DNA of 64,000 nucleotides from Bdellovibrio bacteriovorus W (GCA_000525675.1 CP002190.1:2480001-2544000); one strand, 5' to 3'. Counted from the first letter of the stretch, positions 18,760-28,086 are shown. Notes: generated by a model from the letters alone, not told the origin. Numbers and translations are program-made.

Positions 18760-20301
18760 TTAGGACAACTCAGCCAGGACGTCCCAGCCAAATTTTTCAA
18801 TCTTATTGTCGCCAATCCCATAGATGCCACGCAGACCTTGAACGTCTGACGGATTCTTCACCGCCAACTCACGCAACGTCTGATCACTGAACACAACGAA
18901 GGCTGGCATATCTAGCTCTTTCGCCTTCTGACGGCGCCATTCTTTAAGACGAGCTAAGCGCTCCAACTGAGCAGCGGTAAGCTCTGACTCATCAAACTTC
19001 TTCTTCTTACCCTTAAGGGCCTTCTTCAAGCCAACGCTAATATCTGACAAAGTCACTGGTGGATTCGGGATTCTGCGGTCTGATTTCGGAGCACAGGAAT
19101 CACAGTGCCCACAACGCTGAATCCTTTGAGCATCTTTATAATAAGTCAGAATTTCCGAATGACGACACTCTCCGCCTTCGGCGTAATTCACGAGAGCATC
19201 TAAATTCTTCCAGCGAAGATCTTTGATTTCTTCGCGCGCTTCTGAATTATGAATGAAGTAAGATTGAAGCCCCTTATCTTTTTTGGAAAACAAAGTCAGA
19301 CAAGTAGAATCCTTCCCATCTCGCCCTGCTCGGCCCATCTCTTGATAAAGAGCATCGATGTTCCCAGGAATTTGATAGTGCACCACTAAGCGAACATCTG
19401 GCTGATCGATTCCCATGCCAAAGGCATTTGTAGCTACTAAAATTCTTAACTTCGCATCCGCGTAGCTTTCTTGAGTCTTAGCGCGCACCTCAGCCGGCAA
19501 ACCCGCGTGATAGAAACCAACCCCTGAGAACTTCTTTCCCAGAATCTCTGCAAGCATCTCTGTGTTTTTGCGAGTCCCGCAATAAACTATGATCCGCCCT
19601 TTGGGAGTTTTCTTAATGGCTTGGATCAAAAAGTCTAACTTTGCATCTTCGTTCTCGCAGAGTTCAACTTGATAATAGAGATTGTTGCGATAAAAGCCAT
19701 AAACCAAGCGCAGAGATTTTGGAATTTTCAACTGCACTGAAATATCATCTAAAACTGTCGGAGTCGCAGAAGCCGTTAACGCCAATACCGGAACATCAGG
19801 GCGCAACTCTTTAAGGATGCATAACTGAGAGTATTCTTCACGAAAATCATGTCCCCATTGAGAAACGCAGTGAGCTTCGTCCACGGCAAAAAGCGCAATC
19901 GGTCGATGTTGAATCCACTTCTTGAATCCATCTTTTTGCGAACGCTCTGGAGAAATATATAAAACGAAAGCTCCGCCCTTATTAAGGCGAGCAAAGACGT
20001 CTCTTTTTTCGTCATCTGTTTGAGCTGAGTGCAAACAGCCAGCCGCGATCCCCATTCTTTGCAGGGATTCGACTTGATCCTTCATCAGAGCAATCAAAGG
20101 CGAAATAACGATCACTAAGCTATTAAAGTGAACAGCGATGTATTGATAACAAAGAGATTTACCACCACCTGTTGGCAGTACGGCAAGGACGTCCTTCTTT
20201 TCCAAGATTCCTTGAATGATCTCCGCTTGCCCTGATCTAAAAGATGGCAATCGAAAATATTTTTTTAAAAGAGTTTTATCTGCTTGAATCTCGGACAACA
20301 T
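18760..20301 (-). CDS. recQ: ATP-dependent DNA helicase RecQ, lacking an RQC domain
   Basis: RecQ unwinds recombination and repair intermediates 3' to 5'. Helicase motifs are intact: FRSGQAEII (motif 0), LPTGGGKSLCYQ (I), DEAHCVSQWGHDFR (II), LTASAT (III) and QEMGRAGRDG (VI). A zinc-binding CRHS...CGHCDSC follows. About 35 basic residues then lead straight to an HRDC domain (RLKEWRRQKAKE to IEKFGWDVL); the winged-helix RQC region is missing, making 513 residues versus about 600. The frame is open to 20454, overlapping the ftsI terminator. The ATG at 20301 has GTGAGG 5-6 bases away and gives a standard RecQ start. Confidence 0.92.
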   Translation of the reverse strand: MLSEIQADKTLLKKYFRLPSFRSGQAEIIQGILEKKDVLAVLPTGGGKSLCYQYIAVHFNSLVIVISPLIALMKDQVESLQRMGIAAGCLHSAQTDDEKRDVFARLNKGGAFVLYISPERSQKDGFKKWIQHRPIALFAVDEAHCVSQWGHDFREEYSQLCILKELRPDVPVLALTASATPTVLDDISVQLKIPKSLRLVYGFYRNNLYYQVELCENEDAKLDFLIQAIKKTPKGRIIVYCGTRKNTEMLAEILGKKFSGVGFYHAGLPAEVRAKTQESYADAKLRILVATNAFGMGIDQPDVRLVVHYQIPGNIDALYQEMGRAGRDGKDSTCLTLFSKKDKGLQSYFIHNSEAREEIKDLRWKNLDALVNYAEGGECRHSEILTYYKDAQRIQRCGHCDSCAPKSDRRIPNPPVTLSDISVGLKKALKGKKKKFDESELTAAQLERLARLKEWRRQKAKELDMPAFVVFSDQTLRELAVKNPSDVQGLRGIYGIGDNKIEKFGWDVLAELS

Positions 20302-20433
20302 TTCAGCCTCACTGTCTTTCAAATTTAACTTAGAATCAACGAAAGACTGGGGTTGCAACTTCATTGCCGCAAACAGACGTTCTGCCGAGTAAAACTTATT
20401 AAAATAACTATAGAAAAAATGCGTGGCGTAAAT

Positions 20434-20466
20434 AAAAAAAGACGTGCCAGTCATTGCACGTCTTTT
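20434..20466 (-). terminator. Rho-independent terminator after ftsI
   Basis: GACGTGC pairs with GCACGTC around an 8-base loop, followed on the minus strand by seven T. It closes rsmH-ftsL-ftsI and argues against the longest recQ start. Confidence 0.88.
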
Positions 20467-20500
20467 AAGTTTTTATAGATCAGAAAGCATATAATAGAGC

Positions 20501-22474
20501 CTACTTCAGATAAACCGTGATTTCCTTATTTTCAGGAATTGGCGAGCCTGCCTGTGGAGAAACTTCGGAAACTAATCCTTGACCAATAAACTTCACCTTA
20601 ATGTCTCGGCCTTTCACACGGCGGAGCACATCTCGAGTCGTTAGATTACTCATATTCGGAATAATTTCAGAATTATTTTCTGCCACTACAGCTGCCAACT
20701 CCTCAGCCGTGATTGTCTTTAAGTGGCTCTCATCCTTTTTATCCTGTGAAGCAACTTGGCGCTTCTCAATTTTTGGATTTGCCGAATCAGCTAAAGTTAA
20801 AGGAGCAATCCCCTCTTTACGAACTGCATAGGATGCGATTCGTGAAAAAATCGGCGCGGCGACAGTAGAGCCATAGTATCCTTTTCTGGGCGTATCAACA
20901 GCTATGTAGATAACAAACTTAGGATCATTCGCTGGGATAAAGCCCCCGAAACTTGAAATATATGCACCTTTTAAATAACCTCTGCCATGAGGATTCACTT
21001 TTTGTGCAGTTCCGGTTTTACCTGCAACCATGAAACCCTCGACACGCGCATTGCCACCAGTTCCACCTTTTGAAGTGACTCCCACTAGCATTGCACGCAT
21101 CTGTGCTGCGTGCTCAGGCGAAAGCACTCGACGAATTGGCTTAACTTTTGTCTCAACAGATTTCCCAGTTTCCACATCATGAATAGACTGAACAATGTAA
21201 GGTGTATTTAAAACTCCACCATTGGCAATCGCTGCAAAGGCATTCGCCATCTGCAAAGGTGTTGCAGAAATCCCATGACCAAAAGAAATATTACTCATCA
21301 AATGTGTGCGCCAAGGAAGAGCTTGCAGCATACCGCGAGCCTCACCAGGAAGATCAATTCCCAATTTCTGTCCAAAACCGAAATCCAACATCCCTTGACG
21401 AAGCTTTTCAGGCCCCATCTCCATCGCAATTTTCGTCGTACCGATATTTGATGAAACGGCAAGGATCTCAGAAACCGTCAGGTCTTCGTATTGTCCTCGA
21501 GAATCAGATTCTCGGATGATACGATCACCGACCTTGAAGCGCCCCTTTTCACAATAAAACTTAGAGTTTGGCTTCACTACATTCTCACGCAGAGCCGTTG
21601 CAATCGCAAAAGCCTTCATTGTCGAACCTGGCTCAAACGCATCTGTGATGTTCTTATTTCTACGATTATCAGATTTGCTCTTTTGCGCTTTGTTCACATC
21701 AAATGTCGGAGCTGAGGCGATGGCTAGTACAGCCGAAGTTTTCGCATCCATGACAATACCCACAGCATTGTCGGCTTCGAAAGTTTGCACAGCGTTTGCG
21801 AGTTCTGTCTCTAAGCGATACTGCAACTCTGAATCTACCGTGAGTTTAATCTCACTGCCTTCTGGGTTTTCAATGAACATCAAACCATTGGCAATAAGCG
21901 GACGTCCCCTTGCATCTCGACGTACCGACATTTTCTTTTTATTACCGGTAAGAATTTGATTATAAGCAAGTTCAAGCCCCTCAAGCCCTTGCCCCTCACT
22001 TCCTAAGAAGCCCAGAGTTTGCGCAAGCAGGGTTTCATTGGGATAAACTCGGCGCCACTCTTCTACAAAAGATAATCCACGGATATCGAGAGCTTTGATC
22101 TGATCCGCACGATCTTGCTCTAACATTCTTTGAATCCAAACGAATCGTTTTCTTGGATCTTTAATCTTTGCGTAAACAGATGGTACAGATTGGTTCAAAA
22201 TTTTTGCTAACTGACGAGCCGCTGCTTTTTTATCAACGATAATTTTGGGATCAGCATAAAGCGAATATGCCGTTGTGGACATTGCCAGATCGCGACCGTT
22301 TTTATCTACAATCGCTCCACGACGCGCCTGCAAAGTGACCTTAGTTTGAAACTGACGACTCTGCAAAGAGTTCAAACGACTATTGGGTGCAAACTGCAGG
22401 TACCCCGCACGCAAAATTAGAAACGACCAGAGGACTAATACCCCAACAAAGATAATTACAATACGTGACTTCAC
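20501..22474 (-). CDS. ftsI: Septal peptidoglycan transpeptidase FtsI (PBP3) with C-terminal PASTA domain
   Basis: FtsI cross-links septal peptidoglycan in the periplasm. The 657-residue protein has a single N-terminal membrane anchor (about 5-24), the PBP dimerisation domain, and the transpeptidase triad SxxK (S284-TMK287), SSN (341-343) and KTG (486-488). A PASTA repeat of about 65 residues closes the protein. The start is GTG at 22474, two bases beyond the ftsL stop, with AAGGA 9 bases upstream inside ftsL. PASTA domains are common in Gram-positive and delta-proteobacterial PBPs but absent from E. coli FtsI. Confidence 0.96.
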   Translation of the reverse strand: MKSRIVIIFVGVLVLWSFLILRAGYLQFAPNSRLNSLQSRQFQTKVTLQARRGAIVDKNGRDLAMSTTAYSLYADPKIIVDKKAAARQLAKILNQSVPSVYAKIKDPRKRFVWIQRMLEQDRADQIKALDIRGLSFVEEWRRVYPNETLLAQTLGFLGSEGQGLEGLELAYNQILTGNKKKMSVRRDARGRPLIANGLMFIENPEGSEIKLTVDSELQYRLETELANAVQTFEADNAVGIVMDAKTSAVLAIASAPTFDVNKAQKSKSDNRRNKNITDAFEPGSTMKAFAIATALRENVVKPNSKFYCEKGRFKVGDRIIRESDSRGQYEDLTVSEILAVSSNIGTTKIAMEMGPEKLRQGMLDFGFGQKLGIDLPGEARGMLQALPWRTHLMSNISFGHGISATPLQMANAFAAIANGGVLNTPYIVQSIHDVETGKSVETKVKPIRRVLSPEHAAQMRAMLVGVTSKGGTGGNARVEGFMVAGKTGTAQKVNPHGRGYLKGAYISSFGGFIPANDPKFVIYIAVDTPRKGYYGSTVAAPIFSRIASYAVRKEGIAPLTLADSANPKIEKRQVASQDKKDESHLKTITAEELAAVVAENNSEIIPNMSNLTTRDVLRRVKGRDIKVKFIGQGLVSEVSPQAGSPIPENKEITVYLK

Positions 22475-22476
22475 TT

Positions 22477-22809
22477 TTAGAGGTCCTTTTTATCTGTCGA
22501 TTTATTTTTATCAGATTCCAAAGTAGAGATCGGGCCCGTTAGATGAATGATCTGACTGGCCTGAACTTTTTTAAGAGTGAATTTCTCTTGCGCAACAGAT
22601 TCTAAAAGCTGTGGCCGGGTGACTTTTGCTAAAGAGATCTCTTTGACTCTTTTTTCTTCCCAGATGCGTTTGTATTCACGCGTGAGTTTAAGGACACTAT
22701 ATCCCACGCGCCTTTCTTCCATTTGCAGGAAGACGATCGAAAACAAAGTAAAAATAATAAGAATGATACTGAAGAACGGTTTTAACTGCTTAAAGTTTTC
22801 CGAGCTCAT
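22477..22809 (-). CDS. ftsL: Cell division protein FtsL
   Basis: This 110-residue protein has the FtsL form: a short cytoplasmic tail, one membrane helix (about 11-29) and a periplasmic leucine-zipper-like coiled coil (YSVLKLTREYKRIWEEKRVK), then a short charged tail. FtsL scaffolds FtsB/FtsQ and activates FtsWI. Sequence identity is weak in this family, so the call rests on architecture and on position between rsmH and ftsI. It overlaps the rsmH end by 20 bases. Confidence 0.87.
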   Translation of the reverse strand: MSSENFKQLKPFFSIILIIFTLFSIVFLQMEERRVGYSVLKLTREYKRIWEEKRVKEISLAKVTRPQLLESVAQEKFTLKKVQASQIIHLTGPISTLESDKNKSTDKKDL

Positions 22810-23776
22810 CCTGAGCGCCCCTCTCGAATATCCTCAACTTCGCCGATCGCGCACGAGGATTTCTGTCACACTCTTCCTGAGTGGGAACAATTACTTTTTT
22901 AGTCACAACTCTTCCAAGATCTTCTGATGCACGGAAGATGTTTTTTACAATTCGATCTTCTAAAGAGTGAAAGCTAATAACAGCCAAGCGCCCTTTAGGA
23001 TTTAATTTTTTGATAAAACGAGGAATCGCTTCTGCAACAACTTCTAGTTCAGAGTTCACAGCCAAGCGCAATGCCATGAAGTACTTCGTCGCTGGATGAA
23101 ATCCCTTCACTTGCCAGCCATCGACTCTTTCAATAAGTCCTGCTAATTGTTGCGTGGATTGAAATGCTTTGGTTTTACGATCATTAACGATCGCTTTAAC
23201 GACACGGAAAGGACGATGGATCTCGCCATACTCCTTAAACAATCGATTAAGCTCTTCTTCCGAAGCGGTGTTGATGATCATCTCTGCAGTCAGTCCCTGT
23301 TGCTGATTCATTCGCATATCAAGCGGACCTTCGTGATAGAAACTAAAGCCTCGATCACCTTGGTCTAACTGAGGGGAACTTACCCCTAAGTCTAATAAAA
23401 TCATATCAAACATCTCTTCAGTTTGCTCAGAAAACTGTGCAAAATTGAGATGATAGAACTTTAACTGGCCCTTCTCGACTTCAGTCCTGAAGTTCTCTTT
23501 TCCAAACTCGATGGCCCTCATATCTTGATCTGTCACGCTGGCATGAAGCTGCGGTATCAAAAACTTCACCGCAGAGTAGTGTCCACCACGCCCGAACGTG
23601 CCATCGAAATAATGGGGGTTTGGATGATTTCTGAGAGGATAAAAGGCGCCTAGTACTTCTTGAAGCAATACAGGTTCATGCTCTGGAGAGAACTTAAAAG
23701 GAAGCTCGACCTTGGGTGGGATTTCATCAAGAGGAATTTCAATTTTCTCTCCAGTTCCCGGCTTATATTTCTTCAT
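22790..23776 (-). CDS. rsmH: 16S rRNA (cytosine1402-N4)-methyltransferase RsmH
   Basis: RsmH (MraW) methylates C1402 of 16S rRNA using SAM. Motifs HEPVLLQEVL, DGTFGRGGHYSA (SAM site), LLDLGVSSPQLDQGDRGFSF and LAVISFHSLEDRIVK are all present. A GTG start at 23797 is possible, but the ATG at 23776 has AGAGG 8 bases upstream, giving 328 residues. It is the first gene of the cluster. The usual upstream mraZ is not present; a divergent zinc-ribbon gene takes that position. Confidence 0.96.
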   Translation of the reverse strand: MKKYKPGTGEKIEIPLDEIPPKVELPFKFSPEHEPVLLQEVLGAFYPLRNHPNPHYFDGTFGRGGHYSAVKFLIPQLHASVTDQDMRAIEFGKENFRTEVEKGQLKFYHLNFAQFSEQTEEMFDMILLDLGVSSPQLDQGDRGFSFYHEGPLDMRMNQQQGLTAEMIINTASEEELNRLFKEYGEIHRPFRVVKAIVNDRKTKAFQSTQQLAGLIERVDGWQVKGFHPATKYFMALRLAVNSELEVVAEAIPRFIKKLNPKGRLAVISFHSLEDRIVKNIFRASEDLGRVVTKKVIVPTQEECDRNPRARSAKLRIFERGAQDELGKL

Positions 23777-23820
23777 TGGTCGTCCTCTCAGCACCACTCA
23801 CACGCGAGTCTCGTGCTCCC

Positions 23821-23849
23821 AAGGTATGAATAATTCTATTGAGCGTCAA
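23821..23849 (-). promoter_or_regulatory. Candidate sigma-70 promoter for rsmH-ftsL-ftsI
   Basis: On the minus strand TTGACG (23844-23849) is followed after 17 bases by TACCTT (23821-23826). The -35 is good, the -10 weak. It lies 45 bases before the rsmH start. Confidence 0.4.
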
Positions 23850-23918
23850 GTCGCTTTGTCTTAACCTATTAGAGGTACTACTCTATTTATGTTTGTCTCA
23901 AAAAAGGATTTATTCTAG

Positions 23919-24944
23919 ATGCTTATCAATTGTCCACGCTGTGGTTTTCAACAACCTAAAGACACATACTGTGCTCAGTGCGGAATTGATATGGAGAGCT
24001 TTAAACCAGCCAATCCACCTTTTTTAAAACGACTTTTTAGTAGTGTTCTGATCCAACTTGGTTTGATTGCCGTCGTGGCCGTTGGAATTTCGTTCACGTT
24101 AATTAAACCCAGTAAGTTTGAAAATCAACCGCGCTTCACCAATGCCCGAAGCTTCCTGCAAATTAGTAATACATCTGCTACAGACGAAGCCTCTAACAAC
24201 CTAGCTTCCGAATCTCTTGCAGCGAGTGAAGCCGAAGAACTTGCCCAGGCCAAAGCAGCTCAAGAAGGCACCATCAATGCCTATCGAGTCGCCAACCCTC
24301 AAGCCACCGACAACAGGGAGCCCAGCGAAGCTGTGCAATTAGCAGCTGCTTCTGCCGCCTCTCCAAGCCCGAAAGCCGCCGCTGAGAAGGCAACGTCTTC
24401 AAGACTTCTTGTGACCTACGCCGAAGTGGGACGCAATACTTTGAATAGACTCATGGATAATAGCCGCCATACTGGGCAATTTATGAATCTCCCAGACTAT
24501 TCAGCAGGCATTATTAGTTCTCCTGAAAAGTTTACGACGTCGCCGCAAGTGAAAGTTCTTCTTCAGGTTGAAAAGTCCATCGAAGATTTACGATCCTTCC
24601 AATGGGCTTACTTGATTCCCAATCAAAAAGAATCAGAGCCCGATATCGGCTTGATGATGTACTTGGATTTTAACGAAGTCGATTCGAACTCTTTGCGTGG
24701 AAACGTTGAAGTTCAATGGATATGGAAAGAGCCAGGCGGAAGCGATTCATTCCCAAAGAAAACTTTTCCTGCATTCTTCGAAATCTCTGGAGAGTCTGGG
24801 TTCTTTATGGCTGGAATCATCTCCCACCAGTCTCGTTTAGAAAATGAAAATAGCTCTTCACATGAGATTTTTAAAATTTTCAAATCGCCACAGTTTAAAG
24901 AAGGCGAAAGCGAATTTGTTATTTTCATTGAATACAAAAAATAA
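23919..24944 (+). CDS. Zinc-ribbon membrane protein of unknown function
   Basis: The 341-residue protein starts with a four-cysteine zinc ribbon (CPRCG at 5-9, CAQCG at 19-23), then one membrane helix at about 45-65. A long alanine-, serine- and glutamate-rich linker (about 80-165) leads to a folded C-terminal domain rich in beta-type segments. The ribbon would be cytoplasmic and the C-terminal domain periplasmic. AAAGGA lies 10 bases upstream of the ATG. No family was recognised for the C-terminal domain. It is followed by upp after 23 bases, possibly one transcript, and is divergent from rsmH. Confidence 0.8.
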   Translation: MLINCPRCGFQQPKDTYCAQCGIDMESFKPANPPFLKRLFSSVLIQLGLIAVVAVGISFTLIKPSKFENQPRFTNARSFLQISNTSATDEASNNLASESLAASEAEELAQAKAAQEGTINAYRVANPQATDNREPSEAVQLAAASAASPSPKAAAEKATSSRLLVTYAEVGRNTLNRLMDNSRHTGQFMNLPDYSAGIISSPEKFTTSPQVKVLLQVEKSIEDLRSFQWAYLIPNQKESEPDIGLMMYLDFNEVDSNSLRGNVEVQWIWKEPGGSDSFPKKTFPAFFEISGESGFFMAGIISHQSRLENENSSSHEIFKIFKSPQFKEGESEFVIFIEYKK

Positions 24945-24967
24945 GATCTAACTTTTGAGGTTTCAAC

Positions 24968-25756
24968 ATGATGATCGCTCAAGAACAGGCTCACCTCTAT
25001 GGCCCTCAAGTACATTTAATCGACAATCCCTTCTTAAGTGGCCTGCTTGCAAAACTCTGCTCTCCTGATTGTCATCAACCCGAGGTCAATCGCATCGTCG
25101 AAGTTCTTTATACACATTTGATTTCAAGTGCGATCAATAATGAACTTGAAAAAGAATCCTTTTCGAGCAAAACACGTATGGCTGCGGATTTTCCAAATCA
25201 AGATTTACAAGGGCAGCGAATTGCTCAAAACCAAAGGGCCGTCACGGTCAACCTAGCCAGAGCAGGGACTTATCCTAGTCATATCTGCTACAACTTCTTA
25301 CACTTTGCCCTGCCACCCCAAAATATTCGCCAAGATCATATCTTCGCAGCCCGTATCACAGGTGCCAAAGATGAAGTGACCGGCGCTGAGTTTGGAGGGG
25401 TGAAGATTGGTGGGGATGTGAAAGACTCTACGGTGATCTTTCCCGACCCCATGGGCGCAACAGGGAATACGATGATACAGGCCATAGACCATTACAAAAA
25501 TCATATTGCTGGTCCAGCCCGACGCTATATTGCCCTGAATCTGATTATCACCCCTGAGTACTTAAAGAATCTGTTAAGAAGCCATCCTGATGTCGTAGTC
25601 TATGCTTTACGACTTGACCGAGGACTATCGCCTCAGGCAATTTTAGATTCTACTCTTGGTCAATACTGGGATCAGGAGCGTGGCCTCAGCGACAAGCACT
25701 ATATCGTGCCCGGTGGTGGTGGCTTCGGTGAAGTAATGAATAATTCCTACGTCTAA
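24968..25756 (+). CDS. upp: Uracil phosphoribosyltransferase-like protein
   Basis: UPRT salvages uracil to UMP with PRPP. The 262-residue protein has the PRPP loop as FPDPMGATGNTM (usual form DPMLATGGS) and the C-terminal uracil-site pattern HYIVPGGGGFGEVMN (usual YIVPGLGDAGDR). Both are recognisable but altered, and the protein is about 50 residues longer than typical UPRTs, mostly at the N-terminus. GAGG lies 8 bases before the ATG. It is followed by hpt after 14 bases, making a nucleobase salvage pair. A different pyrimidine phosphoribosyltransferase or regulatory role cannot be excluded. Confidence 0.75.
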   Translation: MMIAQEQAHLYGPQVHLIDNPFLSGLLAKLCSPDCHQPEVNRIVEVLYTHLISSAINNELEKESFSSKTRMAADFPNQDLQGQRIAQNQRAVTVNLARAGTYPSHICYNFLHFALPPQNIRQDHIFAARITGAKDEVTGAEFGGVKIGGDVKDSTVIFPDPMGATGNTMIQAIDHYKNHIAGPARRYIALNLIITPEYLKNLLRSHPDVVVYALRLDRGLSPQAILDSTLGQYWDQERGLSDKHYIVPGGGGFGEVMNNSYV

Positions 25757-25770
25757 CGGAGAAATGAAGA

Positions 25771-26301
25771 ATGACAAATCTAGCTCTGAAAACTTATCTA
25801 ACCGAAGATCAAATTCAAAATAAAGTAAAAGAAATCGGCGCGGCTCTTTCAAAAAAATTCAATAATGAAAAAGTAGTCGCGGTTTGCGTTCTTAAGGGTT
25901 CTTTCATGTTCTACTCAGACCTTGTAAGAAGCATCTCTACAGATATTACTTGCGAGTTCTTTGGTGTTTCTTCTTACCACGGTGGCACAACTTCTTCTGG
26001 AGAAGTAAAAGTTACTCTGGACTTAGCAAGCCCGGTCGAGAACTGCCACGTTATTCTTGTCGAAGACATCGTAGATACAGGTCTTACAATGAACTATCTA
26101 AAAAGTTCAATTCTTGCACGTCGCCCGAAGAGCCTTACAACAGTGGCTCTTTTAGAAAAACCCGATGCACTCAAAGTGGAATGCAAAATTGATCATGTGG
26201 GCTTCCAAATTCAGAACGAATTCGTTGTGGGTTACGGACTTGATTACCAAGGTTACTACCGCAATCTTCCTTACATCGCGCAAGTTCAAAACTTCCAATA
26301 A
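25771..26301 (+). CDS. hpt: Hypoxanthine phosphoribosyltransferase
   Basis: This type I phosphoribosyltransferase converts hypoxanthine or guanine to IMP or GMP with PRPP. The 176-residue protein has the PPi loop (VCVLKGSFMF), the flexible-loop region SSYHGGTTSSGEV, the PRPP-binding motif LVEDIVDTGLTM and the C-terminal VGYGLDYQGYYRNLPYI. Length and motifs fit the bacterial HPRT family. It ends before a strong terminator. Confidence 0.96.
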   Translation: MTNLALKTYLTEDQIQNKVKEIGAALSKKFNNEKVVAVCVLKGSFMFYSDLVRSISTDITCEFFGVSSYHGGTTSSGEVKVTLDLASPVENCHVILVEDIVDTGLTMNYLKSSILARRPKSLTTVALLEKPDALKVECKIDHVGFQIQNEFVVGYGLDYQGYYRNLPYIAQVQNFQ

Positions 26302-26319
26302 AAAATAGCTTTCAAAACA

Positions 26320-26359
26320 GAAAAGGCAAGCGAGTCACTCTCTCTTGCCTTTTCTTATT
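26320..26359. terminator. Rho-independent terminator between hpt and pirin gene
   Basis: An 11-bp stem GAAAAGGCAAG/CTTGCCTTTTC with a 13-base loop and T-rich flank lies between convergent genes. Confidence 0.85.
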
Positions 26360-26397
26360 TCAGCCTACAAAAAAACTTTCAACTCTAAGAATAAATC

Positions 26398-27099
26398 TTA
26401 ATTTAAATCAAAGAGAAGAAACTCTGTTTCCTGAAGGGCTTTCATTTCAATACTGGACACATCTTGGATGGCCGCTCCATCGCCAGAGTTCATCACCACA
26501 CCATTCACCTCAAGTTTTCCCTCGGCCAACTGAATCCAAATTCCTCGTTCAGGACGAACCTCAAAAGTCTTTGCGTGCCCTGGTGTAAAGACTGCTGCAT
26601 AAAGATCTACATCTTGATGAATTTTTTGACTGCCTTCGCGACCATGTTTTGAAACGAGCAAGCGAAGATTGTCCAGTTTTTCTTCTCGAGAAAAGCTTTG
26701 CTGAGTGTACCCCGGAGTGACACCTTCAGTATCGGGCATGATCCAGATCTGAAAAAGACGTAAATCTTCTGTTGAGCTTGGATTGCGCTCGCCATGACGA
26801 ATTCCCGTCCCCGCATGCATGGTTTGAATTTCCCCTGCGGTGATCTGGCCCACATTGCCAAGGCTGTCGGTGTGCTCCACTGCGCCCTGCAGCACGTAGG
26901 TGATAATTTCCATATCGCGGTGTGGATGAGGCGGGAATCCCGATCCGCGGGCAATCCAATCCTGATTAATCACGCGCAAATCTCGAAATCCCATGAATTT
27001 CGGGTCGTAATAGTCGCTAAAAGAGAAGGTATGGTAGGATTTCAACCACCCACCGACTTCAGCGTAACCGCGATCGTCTGATTTTCTAAGATAGAGCAT
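26398..27099 (-). CDS. Pirin family protein
   Basis: A bicupin of 233 residues in the pirin/YhhW family, some members of which are quercetin 2,3-dioxygenases. The metal-binding histidines are visible in the N-terminal cupin (FPPHPHRDMEIITYV and EHTDS, and GTGIRHGE). The characteristic openings SYHTFSFSDYYDP and DLRVINQD are present. The protein is cytoplasmic with no signal peptide. It stands alone after a terminator, divergent from thyA. The true substrate is unknown. Confidence 0.93.
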   Translation of the reverse strand: MLYLRKSDDRGYAEVGGWLKSYHTFSFSDYYDPKFMGFRDLRVINQDWIARGSGFPPHPHRDMEIITYVLQGAVEHTDSLGNVGQITAGEIQTMHAGTGIRHGERNPSSTEDLRLFQIWIMPDTEGVTPGYTQQSFSREEKLDNLRLLVSKHGREGSQKIHQDVDLYAAVFTPGHAKTFEVRPERGIWIQLAEGKLEVNGVVMNSGDGAAIQDVSSIEMKALQETEFLLFDLN

Positions 27100-27185
27100 T
27101 TAAGCCTCCTTGTTTTTACGCTCCTCGGCTGAGGTTCAGTCAGCTTCATTCTAACGAATATCCGCCGGCCTTAAAAGGTTTCAAG

Positions 27186-27191
27186 TATAAT
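27186..27191 (+). promoter_or_regulatory. Possible -10 element for thyA-folA
   Basis: TATAAT is a perfect -10 hexamer, 101 bases before the thyA GTG. No good -35 lies at 17 bases, so the call is tentative. It would give a 5' leader of roughly 95 bases. Confidence 0.35.
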
Positions 27192-27291
27192 ATTTCTGAA
27201 TGGCAGCTTGTCATAGGTGGACATTGCTGACCTCTGCAATAGAATGCCAGATAGCAGCTCTAATGCCAAATCCCACCCATGGAGGACCGCC

Positions 27292-28086
27292 GTGAAGCAA
27301 TACCATGATTTAATGAAAACAGTCTTAGAAACTGGCGTAAAAAAAGAAGACCGCACAGGCACTGGCACTATATCCGTTTTTGGATATCAGATGCGCTTCA
27401 ATCTTCAAGAAGGTTTTCCTCTTTTAACCACTAAGAAACTTCACACGCGCTCTATCTTCCATGAGCTTCTGTGGTTTTTAAAAGGTGAAACGAACATTCA
27501 ATATCTTAAAGATAACAATGTGACGATCTGGGATGAATGGGCAGATGAAAATGGCAACCTCGGTCCTGTCTATGGCAAACAGTGGAGATCTTGGGAAACT
27601 GCCGATGGCCGCACTATCGATCAGATCAAAAATGTTGTGGAGCAAATTAAAAAGAATCCGGATTCACGCCGCCTTCTAGTTGTTGCTTTCAACCCTGGTG
27701 ATGTTGAGAAGATGGCTCTACCACCGTGCCATGCTTTCTTCCAATTTTATGTGGCTAACGGCAAACTTTCTTGCCAACTCTATCAGCGCAGTGCGGATAT
27801 CTTCTTGGGTGTTCCTTTTAACATCGCAAGCTACGCTCTTCTCACTCATATGATTGCGCAAGTTTGCAACCTTGAGGTGGGCGATTTTGTTCACACTCTT
27901 GGCGATGCACATCTTTATTCTAATCACCTTGAGCAAACTCAAACTCAATTGCAAAGAGACTTCCGTCCGCTACCACAATTGAAACTGAATCCAGACGTAA
28001 AAGATCTTTTCGATTTCAAATTCGAAGATATCGAAGTTGTGGGATATGACCCGCACCCAGCTATCAAAGCTCCGGTGGCAGTATGA
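27292..28086 (+). CDS. thyA: Thymidylate synthase
   Basis: ThyA methylates dUMP to dTMP with methylene-tetrahydrofolate, yielding dihydrofolate. The 264-residue protein is very close to the E. coli type: [20 protein letters not shown] and the active site [14 protein letters not shown] with Cys146. A longer frame starts at 27217, but the GTG at 27292 follows a strong GGAGGA by 5 bases and aligns with the MKQYLELM start of the family, so it is preferred. The stop overlaps folA by four bases, coupling dTMP synthesis to regeneration of tetrahydrofolate. Confidence 0.98.
   Translation: MKQYHDLMKTVLETGVKKEDRTGTGTISVFGYQMRFNLQEGFPLLTTKKLHTRSIFHELLWFLKGETNIQYLKDNNVTIWDEWADENGNLGPVYGKQWRSWETADGRTIDQIKNVVEQIKKNPDSRRLLVVAFNPGDVEKMALPPCHAFFQFYVANGKLSCQLYQRSADIFLGVPFNIASYALLTHMIAQVCNLEVGDFVHTLGDAHLYSNHLEQTQTQLQRDFRPLPQLKLNPDVKDLFDFKFEDIEVVGYDPHPAIKAPVAV

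Noticed and set aside
20302-20454. Longer recQ N-terminus
   Set aside because: It would begin inside the ftsI terminator and has no ribosome site; GTGAGG before 20301 gives the normal RecQ start.
27217-27291. Extended thyA N-terminus
   Set aside because: The GGAGGA site and the family alignment place the start at the GTG at 27292.
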